Shown here in pieces: positions 53,740 through 63,066 of a DNA stretch of 64,000 nucleotides. The notes under the pieces were generated by a model that was given only the letters and a program-made list of their open reading frames with translations, was not told where the DNA came from and did not search any database. The position numbers and the translations under genes were made by a program. Within the stretch, counting starts at the first letter, position 1, and each line of letters begins with the position of its first letter. The DNA comes from Daejeonella sp. H1SJ63. GTDB taxonomy: Bacteria > Bacteroidota > Bacteroidia > Sphingobacteriales > Sphingobacteriaceae. The stretch covers positions 115,929 through 179,928 of the forward strand of contig NZ_JARKMZ010000010.1 of assembly GCF_029360775.1 (NCBI RefSeq), written 5' to 3'.

Positions 53740-54738
53740 ATGATTGGTGCAATAATTGGAGATATAGTTGGTTCAAGATTTGAGTTTAATAATCATCGAA
53801 GTAAAGATTTCGAATTGTTCCATAAGGACTGTCATTTTACAGATGATACCGTTTGTACCATTGCCACAATGAAATGGATAATGTCTGACAAGCGGCATCG
53901 GAATTATCGTTCTAATGAATATGCCGATTTACTGATTGAACTCTGTACAAAGTACCCAGATTTGTCTTATGGGCAATCATTTGGGAATTGGTTAAGGAGT
54001 GAAGATAAAGCTCCTTATTATAGTTATGGCAATGGCTCGGCAATGAGAGTGTCACCTGTGTCATTTACAACCTACCGGGGGGATGTGCTTCCGCTGGCCT
54101 CATTGAATGCTTCCGTTACACATGACCACCCCGAAGGAATAAAAGGCGCACAAGCCGTTGCATGGGCTGGATACCTTGCAAGAACAGGGGCTTCTAAGCA
54201 AGAGATATATAATTCAATGACTTCGGTATTCGGTTATTATTTGGATTATCATTGTTATCAAATTCAAAGTACCTATAAGTATAATGAAACTTGTCAGCAG
54301 ACAGTTCCACAAGCTATTGTAGCATTTCTGGATAGTGAAAATTTTGAGGATGCAATACGTAATGCTATCTCAATAGGTGGCGACAGTGACACGCTTGCTG
54401 CTATAACCGGCGGTATTGCAGAAGCTTTTTACGGCGTGCCTAAAAAACTGTTTGCAAAAGCATTAAAATATTTGCCTGAGGATTTGAAAGAGACAGTAAA
54501 TACTTTTTATACTTATCATAATCCTAAGTTTGCTCAATATCGCTATTTCAGAGGCGAAGTTGAAAGCCCATTTAATGCAAGTAGAATGTCATACTGGTGG
54601 AGCTGGGAGAAATCACATTTTGAGGGTAAATATGAGGAATCATTTGAAGAGTACATTAAAGGTTGGTTTGCAAAACCTGATAATACTGACCTTAAGGGTA
54701 TTGAATATCGTTGGCAAAGGTATTTAGAAGGAGATTAG
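53740..54738 (+). CDS. ADP-ribosylglycohydrolase family protein
   Basis: 332 residues. DraG-like enzymes remove ADP-ribose from proteins or small molecules. Visible are the Mg-binding TDDT (34-37) in CHFTDDTVCTIATMKW, the start MIGAIIGDIVGSRFE, and the second metal site GGDSDTLAAITGG (about 213-225). The last 70 or so residues after the catalytic domain (from about residue 262, ending YRWQRYLEGD) are an extra segment of unknown role. It is the first gene of the suspected island behind tRNA-Leu, 133 bp before the helicase gene; a role in defence or phage counter-defence is conceivable but not shown. Confidence 0.88.
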   Translation: MIGAIIGDIVGSRFEFNNHRSKDFELFHKDCHFTDDTVCTIATMKWIMSDKRHRNYRSNEYADLLIELCTKYPDLSYGQSFGNWLRSEDKAPYYSYGNGSAMRVSPVSFTTYRGDVLPLASLNASVTHDHPEGIKGAQAVAWAGYLARTGASKQEIYNSMTSVFGYYLDYHCYQIQSTYKYNETCQQTVPQAIVAFLDSENFEDAIRNAISIGGDSDTLAAITGGIAEAFYGVPKKLFAKALKYLPEDLKETVNTFYTYHNPKFAQYRYFRGEVESPFNASRMSYWWSWEKSHFEGKYEESFEEYIKGWFAKPDNTDLKGIEYRWQRYLEGD

Positions 54739-54871
54739 TTCTGTGATATAATAATGACCTGCTCTAGGGTTTCAGCTATTGAAGTTATCCTTTGCTTAAT
54801 ACATCAAAGTTAATTTTTGCCTATGCAACAAGAATAATCTGTATTTTGACGACTTAAGAATTTAAACATAT

Positions 54872-57800
54872 ATGTCAACAAAGTTTTTTACTAATAGTGA
54901 AGAGAATACTTTAATCAAGAAGTTTGAGGGGGTTTTTACCTATAATCCCAACATACAGTACTTTGACGCATTAGTAGGTTATTTTAGGGCATCAGGCTAT
55001 TTCCGCATCAGACCGTTTTTGGACAAAGTGCCACACATCAGAATTTTGGTAGGCATCAACATTGACAAAATGCTTGCAGATGCTCAAAAAGAAGGACTTG
55101 AATTTTTCAAAAATCACGAAAAGACCAAAGAAGATTTTATCAAGAAAATTCAGGAAGACATTGAAAAAGCCAATTACGACAAAGACACCGAAAAAGGAAT
55201 TTTGCAATTCATTGACGACTTGATTGAAAAGAAAATTCAAATCAAAGCCCATCCCGAAAAGAAGATTCACGCTAAAGTTTACATTTTACGACCAGAGCCT
55301 TTTAACCAACATACTCCTGCAACTGCAATTACAGGTTCATCAAACTTGACAGATGCTGGACTTGGTGGCGGTAATTTTTACAATTACGAATTCAATGTTC
55401 AACTAACGGAATATCCTGATGTAAAATTTGCGACAGATGAATTTGAAAAATTGTGGGCTGAATCAGTGGACATATTGCCAGTGGATATTCAGAACATCAA
55501 AAAGGAAACTTATCTGAATGAAGAAATAACACCTTTTGAACTTTATATCAAACTCCTTATTGAATACTTTGGCAAAAACATTGACTATGACCCTGATTCA
55601 ATGGGCGACTTGCCTCAAAACTTCAAAAAACTATCTTACCAAGTTGATGCAGTAAACGAAGGTTTCAATATGCTTTTAAAGCACAACGGCTTTTTATTGG
55701 CTGATGTGGTGGGTTTAGGTAAAACCGTAATTGCTGCAATGGTGGCGAAAAAGTTTTTAATACAAAACGGTAGAGACAACACCAAAATATTAATCGTTTA
55801 TCCGCCAGCAGTTGAGAAAAACTGGAAAAACACGTTCAAAGATTTTCAACTCGACAAATACACCAAGTTTATTACCAACGGAAGCCTTGAAAAGATTTTA
55901 GAAGGGCATCAAGATTATTGGAATAAAGAAGATTACGATTTAATCATTGTGGACGAAGCCCACAAATTCCGCAATTACCTGACAGGTGCATTTCAAAACT
56001 TGCAATTGATATGCAAAAGCCCGAGAGCCAACAAAGGATTGATTGACGGCTTACAGAAAAAAGTAATTTTAGTTTCGGCTACTCCTTTGAACAATAGACC
56101 TGACGACATTTTTTATCAAATTCAAATGTTTCAGGATGCAAGACAATCAACTTTGCCAATAACAAACCTAACTTCATTCTTTGCTCCATTGATGGAGCAA
56201 TACAAAACGCTAAAGCGTTTTGACGAATTGGATGTAAACAAGCTAAGAACCATTTACGGTAAAATTCGCAAGAATGTAATTGAACCCATTACCATTCGCA
56301 GAACACGAACTGACCTTGAAAATATTCCTGAGTACAAAATAGACTTAGACGAACAAGGCATTAAGTTTCCAAAAGTTGACCCACCTAAAAAAGTGGAATA
56401 CTTGATGGATGAAAGGTTGAATGAACTTTTTCACAAAACAGTTTTCTACCTCACAGACGAAGACAAACTAAAATACAGCCGTTACCAAGCCATTGCCGGA
56501 CTGAAACAGGAAATACAAGACAAGTATTATGAGAATGCGGAAACGGTTTCTAAATCATTGGCATTTATAATGAAAACCCAATTGATAAAACGATTGGAAA
56601 GTAGTTTCTATGCTTTCAAAAAATCTTTGGGCAATTTTCAAACAGCGACCGACCGAATGATTGAAATGTTTGAAAATGACAAAGTTTTTATTGCTCCCGA
56701 CACCAATGTAAACAAGCTATTGGACAAAGGTTGGAGTGAAGAAGATATTGAAAAAGAAATTGAACGATTAAGCGAAGAAAATCCAAAGAACCAAACATTT
56801 AAAAGTTCAGATTTCAAAGACGGATTTATTGAAAGTTTAAAAAAGGATTCTAAACTCATTAATGAATTAGTAAAAGGTTGGAACGCCATTGAGAACGACC
56901 CGAAAATGGATGTTTTCATTGCACAACTGACTAAGCAGTTTCTAAACAAGAAAACCAATGTAGAAGGTAAACTGGTAATCTTCTCCGAATCCAAAGATAC
57001 GGTTGATTATTTGGCAAAAGCTCTGGAAGATGCAGGGAGAAAAGATGTGTTGGTTATTTCGGCTGCCAACCGAAAGCAAATGTATGATACCATTGTAACC
57101 AACTTTGATGCGAACTGGGCTGCCGACAAACAAGTGAATGAATACAACATCATCATCACCACCGAAGTATTGGCAGAAGGTGTGAACTTGCACCGTTCCA
57201 ATGTAATTATTCACTACGACACGCCTTGGAACTCTACCAAACTAATGCAAAGAATAGGGCGTGTAAATCGTATCGGAACAAAAGCAAGTGCCATTTACAA
57301 CTATGTGTTTTATCCTTCGGCACAAGGCGACTCACAAATACGATTGAATAAAACTGCCTTTATGAAAATTCAAGCTTTCCACACAGCATTTGGCGAAGAC
57401 AATCAGGTATTTTCAACCGAAGAAATTTTGGATGAAGTAAAACTCTTTAGCGGAACTTACAAGGAAGAAGAAGATGAACGATTGAAGTTTTTATACTTTT
57501 TACGCCATTTCAAAAAAGCAAACCGTGCTTGGTTTGATAAGATTAAAAAAATGCCTTTAAAATCAAGAGCAGGACGAAGTGCAACCGACATTAAGAAACC
57601 CGAACTACAAAACGGAACAGCAGCATTTTTAAAGACCGACAAAAAATTTGAATTCTATTGGGTGGACAGCAATAACCAACCTAAAGAAATTACACCTATT
57701 GAAGCATTCAAAATATTTGAAGCCGACCAAAAAGAAAAAAATGCTCCGTTAATTGAAACGCATCACGAACACGTAAATAAAGCATTGGAACATTTTGAAA

Positions 57801-58144
57801 CGCTGGAACATAAAATTGTGCAATCGCAAACCGACCCCGAAGCATTGGGCGGTGTGGCACAAAGAGCGAAAAAGTTTTTGTCCGACTTGGTGAAATATCC
57901 GCAAGTAACCGAGAAACAAAAAGAGAACATTCAAAAAATTGTTGTGCTGATTGATATTGGTAAATACACCAACCTGCCAACCGACATTGACCGTTTGCAA
58001 AAGAAGAAAGCAAACCTGAATATTGCCTTAACCGAAATAGATAAAATTGCAGCACAATATAATGTTGATTTGAGTGATGCTCAAAAAGGCAAAAAAGGTA
58101 AAGTAGAAAAACCTGTATTAATCATTTCAGAATCATTTGAATAA
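54872..58144 (+). CDS. PLD-family nuclease fused to SNF2-type helicase
   Basis: 1090 residues. N-terminus (about 1-200): phospholipase D-like nuclease domain with HAK at 133-135 and GSSN at 155-158 (IHAKVYIL and TGSSNLTDAGL). Then a superfamily 2 SNF2/DEAD-type helicase: Walker A GLGKT (281-285), DEAH at 361-364, SAT at 402-404, and QRIGRVNRIG (793-802) as motif VI, before a Lys/Gln-rich C-terminal part of about 280 residues. Such proteins cut or unwind DNA in restriction-like systems. The stop overlaps the next start by 1 bp (TAATG), so the two proteins are made together. Confidence 0.85.
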   Translation: MSTKFFTNSEENTLIKKFEGVFTYNPNIQYFDALVGYFRASGYFRIRPFLDKVPHIRILVGINIDKMLADAQKEGLEFFKNHEKTKEDFIKKIQEDIEKANYDKDTEKGILQFIDDLIEKKIQIKAHPEKKIHAKVYILRPEPFNQHTPATAITGSSNLTDAGLGGGNFYNYEFNVQLTEYPDVKFATDEFEKLWAESVDILPVDIQNIKKETYLNEEITPFELYIKLLIEYFGKNIDYDPDSMGDLPQNFKKLSYQVDAVNEGFNMLLKHNGFLLADVVGLGKTVIAAMVAKKFLIQNGRDNTKILIVYPPAVEKNWKNTFKDFQLDKYTKFITNGSLEKILEGHQDYWNKEDYDLIIVDEAHKFRNYLTGAFQNLQLICKSPRANKGLIDGLQKKVILVSATPLNNRPDDIFYQIQMFQDARQSTLPITNLTSFFAPLMEQYKTLKRFDELDVNKLRTIYGKIRKNVIEPITIRRTRTDLENIPEYKIDLDEQGIKFPKVDPPKKVEYLMDERLNELFHKTVFYLTDEDKLKYSRYQAIAGLKQEIQDKYYENAETVSKSLAFIMKTQLIKRLESSFYAFKKSLGNFQTATDRMIEMFENDKVFIAPDTNVNKLLDKGWSEEDIEKEIERLSEENPKNQTFKSSDFKDGFIESLKKDSKLINELVKGWNAIENDPKMDVFIAQLTKQFLNKKTNVEGKLVIFSESKDTVDYLAKALEDAGRKDVLVISAANRKQMYDTIVTNFDANWAADKQVNEYNIIITTEVLAEGVNLHRSNVIIHYDTPWNSTKLMQRIGRVNRIGTKASAIYNYVFYPSAQGDSQIRLNKTAFMKIQAFHTAFGEDNQVFSTEEILDEVKLFSGTYKEEEDERLKFLYFLRHFKKANRAWFDKIKKMPLKSRAGRSATDIKKPELQNGTAAFLKTDKKFEFYWVDSNNQPKEITPIEAFKIFEADQKEKNAPLIETHHEHVNKALEHFETLEHKIVQSQTDPEALGGVAQRAKKFLSDLVKYPQVTEKQKENIQKIVVLIDIGKYTNLPTDIDRLQKKKANLNIALTEIDKIAAQYNVDLSDAQKGKKGKVEKPVLIISESFE

Positions 58145-61100
58145 TGACATACGAACAAATTCATAAACTGTTTAAACAACGCTACAACCAAAACAATTGG
58201 AAACAATTTTTGGGCGAAGCATTTGCCAAATCTCGTTTGTTGGCAACGCCTGAAATACTCACAGGTATTGATACCAATGTAGCTTCGCAGGTGCAAAAGT
58301 TGGGTTACATTACACTTAACGAAAACGGCATTGAACGTCAAATTGCTGTGTATGATGTTACCTTGGCACAAGGCATTATTTTGGAACGCAACCGTGTTGG
58401 TTTACGAAACTTGCTTCGCAAATACTGGAAAGACATTGATGCAGCTTTTATAGCTTACCACAGACCCGAAACTCCAAAATGGCGTTTTACTTATGTTTCG
58501 GAATTAACAGGTTATGATGCTGACGGAGAATTTGTAAAAATTAAAACTGAACCCAAACGCTACACCTATGTATTGGGCGAAGGCGAAAGCACAAGAACAG
58601 CAGCAGAACGATTTACAGCAATTGCCAACAAAGGCAGCAAAGCCACTTTAGATGATGTAAAAGAAGCCTTTTCGGTAGAAAAACTATCTAAAGCATTTTT
58701 TGACGAATACAAAAAGCACTACGATATATTTTGCGACTTTATGGTTTCAAAGCCAAACATTCGTCAAACCATTTTCAATGGTGACGAAAAAGGAATTCGT
58801 GATTTCAACAAAAAACTATTGGGGCGAATTGTATTTCTGTATTTCATTCAGAAAAAGGGTTGGTTAGGTGTGCCTGCAAAAAGCGATTGGGGCAAAGGCG
58901 ATTTTGATTTTTTAACCAACCTCTTTAAAAACACCAAAAATACCGACCTGTTTTATTCTGAAATGTTATCCAAACTGTTTTTTGATACACTCAACACCAA
59001 ACGCAAAGACGATTTAATAGAATTGGTAAAAGGCGAACCTTGCCGTATTCCGTATTTAAACGGTGGCTTGTTTGAAGAAGACGACAAGAAACACCGTAAC
59101 CTTATTTTTCCAGCCAATTTGTTTAAAAGCCTGTTTGATTTCTTTAATCAATACAACTTTACCATTTATGAAGACGACCCCAACGACCACACCGTAGCGG
59201 TTGACCCTGAAATGTTGGGGCATATTTTTGAAAACTTACTGGAAGACAACAAAGACAAAGGTGCATACTACACGCCAAAGGAAATTGTGCATTATATGTG
59301 CCAGGAGAGTTTGATTGAATACCTCACGACCTGGTTTGAGAACAAAGGCTACGAGGTAGTTGGCTACATTGGTTTTGACAAACCTGACCAACCCAAACTG
59401 TTTTCGGCAAATGAAGGCAGAAAAGGACAATTGGTTATGGAAACCGACAATAAAACAGCAGACAAACAGATAGACCGCATTCTTATTGAAAAACTACTGA
59501 AAAAGAAATTGGACGATGACGATAAAAAACTCATCAAAAAACATTCAGTCGAATTTCATAATGCTTTAGACAATGTAAAAATTTGCGACCCTGCTATTGG
59601 TTCAGGCGCTTTCCCTATGGGTTTGCTGCACGAAATTTTTACTGCCAAACAAACTCTACACACTTTTGTTCACGGAAATACAAAAAACTTTCCTGCTTCG
59701 GCAGTAAAACTTAATATCATTCAAAATAGCATTTATGGTGTGGACATTGAAAAAGGTGCTGTGGATATTGCCCGACTACGTTTTTGGTTGAGCTTGATTG
59801 TGGACGAGGAAACCCCCAAAGCCCTACCAAACCTAGATTATAAAATTGTGGTAGGGAATAGCTTGGTAAGCAAATTAGGCGATGATATTATTGATATTGA
59901 CTGGACACTAGAAGGAGGACAAGGGTTTCAAGTTAACATATTCGGCTCGGCAGACCTTCAAGCTAATAAAGCCAAACTATTAAAAAAGATTAGTCAAGAG
60001 CAAAAGGAATTCTTTAATCCTGATAGCGATAAGAAAAAACTGGCTGCGGACATCAGAAAATTAAAAATTGACCTACTCATTAACCAATTGGAGTTGATGG
60101 TATCCACCAAGGGACTTGAAAGCAAACCAACGGGAACGGGCAAACAGCTTACCCAACGTACAGAACTTCATGTACAAACATTACGTTGGAAGGATAGTAT
60201 CAAGCAACTGAAAAAATTAAAGGATAAACAAGACCAAGTTTTGAACTATTTTGACTGGAAATTAGATTTTCCGGAAGTTTTAAATGAGCAAATAAATGCT
60301 AATGCTGGATTTGATATTGTCATTGCAAATCCTCCATATATTAAAGAATATACAAATAGAGATGCATTTGAAGGATTCAGACAATCACCGTATTACCAAG
60401 GAAAGATGGATATTTGGTATGGCTTCGCTTGTAAGATGCTTGACCTATTAAAGCCTAAAGGTATAGAGTGCTTTATTGCTCAAAATAACTGGATAACAAG
60501 CGCTGGAGCTGCAATCTTTAGGAACAAAGTATTAACTGAAAGTGAGATTAAAGTGTTTACTGATTTTGGAAACTATAAGGTTTTTGAAACGGCAGGAATT
60601 CAAACAATGATTTATGTGCTTCAAAAGACAACACCGAATAATGAATATGATTTAAAGTATTCTGTGCTTCAAAATGATAATATCAGTAAAGCAGAACTAA
60701 TAGAATTTTTAATTTTCGCAGAAAGTGATTCAAATTCAGAGAAGTTTTTATTTAGCCTGAACCCGTCTGCAATAAAAGACAAGCCCTTTACTTTTAACAA
60801 CAATACTGCCTCAGATATTTTGGACAGAATAAAAGTAATGGGAAATATTTACTTAACTGAAAAAGAAGTAGCAAATGGGATTCACCCGCATTATGACTTT
60901 GTAAGCAAAAAAATCGCCGAAGAGTCAAATGGAAAATTCAAAAAGGGAGAAGGTATTTTTGGACTTTCTACTTTTAAAAAGCGGAGTTTAGGATTGTCAA
61001 GAGAAGAATTAAAACTTGTTAAGCCTTACTATACGACCGAAGAATTAGGCAGGTATTACGCTAATCCAAAGAACAAACTTTGGATAATTTATACCGGCTC

Positions 61101-61680
61101 TGAATTTAAGAACTCAAAGGCTATTCTACCCTTTCCTAATTTAAAAAAACATTTAGACAGATTTAAGAATGTAATTACTTCTGATAATAGACCTTATGGT
61201 CTTCATAGAGCTAGAGAAGAGCGTTTTTTCATTGGTGAATCAATTGTAGCACAAAGAAAATGTCCTAATAGACCCTCATTTACTTACACAGATTTCAATT
61301 GTTATGTTTCTGCAACCTTCTATGTAATCCAAACTGGGAGATTGAATATGAAGTATTTGACTGCCTTATTGAATTCTAAATTAATAGCATATTGGTTAAG
61401 AAACAAAGGGAAGATGCAAGGGAATAATTATCAGATTGATAAAGAACCATTACTTGCAATTCCACTTATTAAACCGACTGATAAATTTTCAAAATCAATT
61501 GAAAAAATTGTAGTTAAAATACTTGACAAAAAATCAGAAGAAAAAGACACCATCTCATTAGAGCAGGAAATCGACATTTTGTTTTACAAACTTTATGAAC
61601 TCACTTATGACGAAGTAAAAGTAATAGACGCAGAATTTAGTTTAAGCAAAAAAGAATATGAAGCCATAAAATCGGAGTAA
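58144..61680 (+). CDS. Eco57I/PglX-like adenine-N6 DNA methyltransferase with specificity domain
   Basis: 1178 residues. An N-terminal domain of about 450 residues (RQIAVYDVTLAQGIILERNR; RYTYVLGEGESTRTAAERF) precedes a gamma-class amino-methyltransferase with AdoMet motif DPAIGSG (482-488) and catalytic NPPY (729-732). The C-terminal 400 residues resemble a TaqI/Eco57I-type target recognition domain (IDKEPLLAIPLI near the end). I do not see a nuclease motif I can defend; the partner at 54872 provides PLD and helicase functions. Together they look like a split form of a Type ISP or BREX-like restriction system. Confidence 0.82.
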   Translation: MTYEQIHKLFKQRYNQNNWKQFLGEAFAKSRLLATPEILTGIDTNVASQVQKLGYITLNENGIERQIAVYDVTLAQGIILERNRVGLRNLLRKYWKDIDAAFIAYHRPETPKWRFTYVSELTGYDADGEFVKIKTEPKRYTYVLGEGESTRTAAERFTAIANKGSKATLDDVKEAFSVEKLSKAFFDEYKKHYDIFCDFMVSKPNIRQTIFNGDEKGIRDFNKKLLGRIVFLYFIQKKGWLGVPAKSDWGKGDFDFLTNLFKNTKNTDLFYSEMLSKLFFDTLNTKRKDDLIELVKGEPCRIPYLNGGLFEEDDKKHRNLIFPANLFKSLFDFFNQYNFTIYEDDPNDHTVAVDPEMLGHIFENLLEDNKDKGAYYTPKEIVHYMCQESLIEYLTTWFENKGYEVVGYIGFDKPDQPKLFSANEGRKGQLVMETDNKTADKQIDRILIEKLLKKKLDDDDKKLIKKHSVEFHNALDNVKICDPAIGSGAFPMGLLHEIFTAKQTLHTFVHGNTKNFPASAVKLNIIQNSIYGVDIEKGAVDIARLRFWLSLIVDEETPKALPNLDYKIVVGNSLVSKLGDDIIDIDWTLEGGQGFQVNIFGSADLQANKAKLLKKISQEQKEFFNPDSDKKKLAADIRKLKIDLLINQLELMVSTKGLESKPTGTGKQLTQRTELHVQTLRWKDSIKQLKKLKDKQDQVLNYFDWKLDFPEVLNEQINANAGFDIVIANPPYIKEYTNRDAFEGFRQSPYYQGKMDIWYGFACKMLDLLKPKGIECFIAQNNWITSAGAAIFRNKVLTESEIKVFTDFGNYKVFETAGIQTMIYVLQKTTPNNEYDLKYSVLQNDNISKAELIEFLIFAESDSNSEKFLFSLNPSAIKDKPFTFNNNTASDILDRIKVMGNIYLTEKEVANGIHPHYDFVSKKIAEESNGKFKKGEGIFGLSTFKKRSLGLSREELKLVKPYYTTEELGRYYANPKNKLWIIYTGSEFKNSKAILPFPNLKKHLDRFKNVITSDNRPYGLHRAREERFFIGESIVAQRKCPNRPSFTYTDFNCYVSATFYVIQTGRLNMKYLTALLNSKLIAYWLRNKGKMQGNNYQIDKEPLLAIPLIKPTDKFSKSIEKIVVKILDKKSEEKDTISLEQEIDILFYKLYELTYDEVKVIDAEFSLSKKEYEAIKSE

Positions 61681-61783
61681 AGTTTATGCGGATTCACTGT
61701 TTCTTATTATTTTCTGGGTTGTCAGTAATAGCGAATGTTGCTAAGTATTCAAAGATTGGAATTGAGAAGATTGTAATGTACCA

Positions 61784-62563
61784 ATGAACATATCAAAACA
61801 ATTAATTAATGGATTTATAAAATCAGAACTAGAACTCTTCAAAGAACAGTTTGATGAAAGGCCGATTCCCGAAGTTCAAGACAATAGAGGTTTAGCAATA
61901 GCTTGGCTATGTTACTTTTTTAGGGATAGCATTACAAATGAAAACTCAACCGCAATTATTCAATTCGTTGATGATATTTATTCGCGAGACAACTACAACA
62001 CACATGGGTGGATTAGGATTTCAGCACTTCAGGCGGCAGCCTTTATTTTAACTTCAGATATTCATTATGCCAATAGCTTAATCCGGCATATTGCTTGTGG
62101 ACAAAGTTGGGCAAGAGGCTTTATTATTGAAAGTGTAAGCGTGATTTGTCCATTACTATCATTCGATAATCAATATTTAAAAGAAGGTACAGAGATAAAT
62201 ATTAAACATTCTCACGGATACTATGAAGAAAATACAATACTTTTTTTGTCAACTCAGGGAACAGTTGAAGAAAAGAAAAATTGGCTTGAACATCAGATTT
62301 CAATAGATGAAATGGGTTACCATAAAGAGTTTCTAAATGGGCTGAAAAAAGCAGGTAAATTATGTAAATCAGGAATTTTTGTTAGAAGATTTAATAAGGT
62401 TAAATCTTATTTAATTTTTAAATTAATCAGCCACCCGGTATTTGCAGAAATTCAAGGGAAACTATTTGGTGAGGCTGGATTTGAATTTAATGAACTAATT
62501 GAAATGGAACAGAAGCACCCTTTGAATGATTATTATATAGATTTGAGTTTTTTAGAAAAATAA
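61784..62563 (+). CDS. Protein of unknown function behind the methyltransferase gene
   Basis: 259 residues, helix-rich, with repeated hydrophobic helices resembling HEAT-like packing (LAIAWLCYFFRD, ISALQAAAFILTS, WARGFIIESVSVICPLL). No signal peptide, no cysteine motif, no domain I recognise. It is 103 bp behind the methyltransferase on the same strand and might be an accessory or immunity component of the module, or a passenger gene. No function is proposed. Confidence 0.6.
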   Translation: MNISKQLINGFIKSELELFKEQFDERPIPEVQDNRGLAIAWLCYFFRDSITNENSTAIIQFVDDIYSRDNYNTHGWIRISALQAAAFILTSDIHYANSLIRHIACGQSWARGFIIESVSVICPLLSFDNQYLKEGTEINIKHSHGYYEENTILFLSTQGTVEEKKNWLEHQISIDEMGYHKEFLNGLKKAGKLCKSGIFVRRFNKVKSYLIFKLISHPVFAEIQGKLFGEAGFEFNELIEMEQKHPLNDYYIDLSFLEK

Positions 62564-62616
62564 AGAATAGCACTCAATTCATTAAACTTACAGAATTATT
62601 TTACCTTTCTTATTTT

Positions 62617-62865
62617 TTAAATTTCATCTAAAGTTAAGTATAGTGTCCATGTACCTAAACGGTACAGTCCATTTACCGTGAAATCCCCATTGGTGCTAAA
62701 TTTTATGGCTGTACTATCAGTAATTTTATTAAGATAGAAATATTCCAAAAACTTAATAAAGTCTGATTCCTTTGAAGGAACAACGTATATTTTCATTGTT
62801 ACCTTGTTGAACGTAATATTTAGGCCTATATCTTCCTTTACTTTAAGAGCTTCTTTGTAGGTCAT
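62617..62865 (-). CDS. Small protein of unknown function
   Basis: 82 residues, no signal peptide; a beta-rich second half (AIKFSTNGDFTVNGLYRLG, WTLYLTLDEI). It is convergent with the gene at 61784 and lies on the same strand as the replication-initiator-like gene, on the other side of the nested inverted repeats. Small genes in this position are common next to replication genes of mobile elements, but nothing in the sequence identifies it. Confidence 0.5.
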   Translation of the reverse strand: MTYKEALKVKEDIGLNITFNKVTMKIYVVPSKESDFIKFLEYFYLNKITDSTAIKFSTNGDFTVNGLYRLGTWTLYLTLDEI

Positions 62866-62906
62866 ATATTTTTACCCCAATATAATAATATTTTAAACTC
62901 TTAGGG

Positions 62907-63066
62907 TGACAATTAGAAATCGTAAAAATCTGGCAATGGCTTAATAATAACCTAGGGGGTAACATTTTTACACTATAATTAAGTTGTAAAATCGTTACCC
63001 CCTAATTGTCAAATTAAAAATAGGAAATTTTCAAAGTCGGTATAATCGTTGCCACTTTTACGATTT
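62907..63066. repeat. Nested inverted repeats, possible replication or transfer origin
   Basis: Three concentric inverted repeat pairs: AAATCGTAAAA...TGGCAA (62917-62936) with TTGCCA...TTTTACGATTT (63049-63066); TGACAATTAG (62907-62916) with CTAATTGTCA (63002-63011); and 20 nt arms TAGGGGGTAAC... (62953-62972) with ...GTTACCCCCTA (62985-63004), matching at 18 of 20 positions. They occupy the non-coding gap just behind the replication-initiator-like gene. Confidence 0.65.

Noticed and set aside
54872..61680. Calling the pair BREX or DISARM
   Set aside because: PglZ, BrxC/BrxA/BrxB and the DrmA/DrmB genes are absent; only two of the needed components resemble the families.
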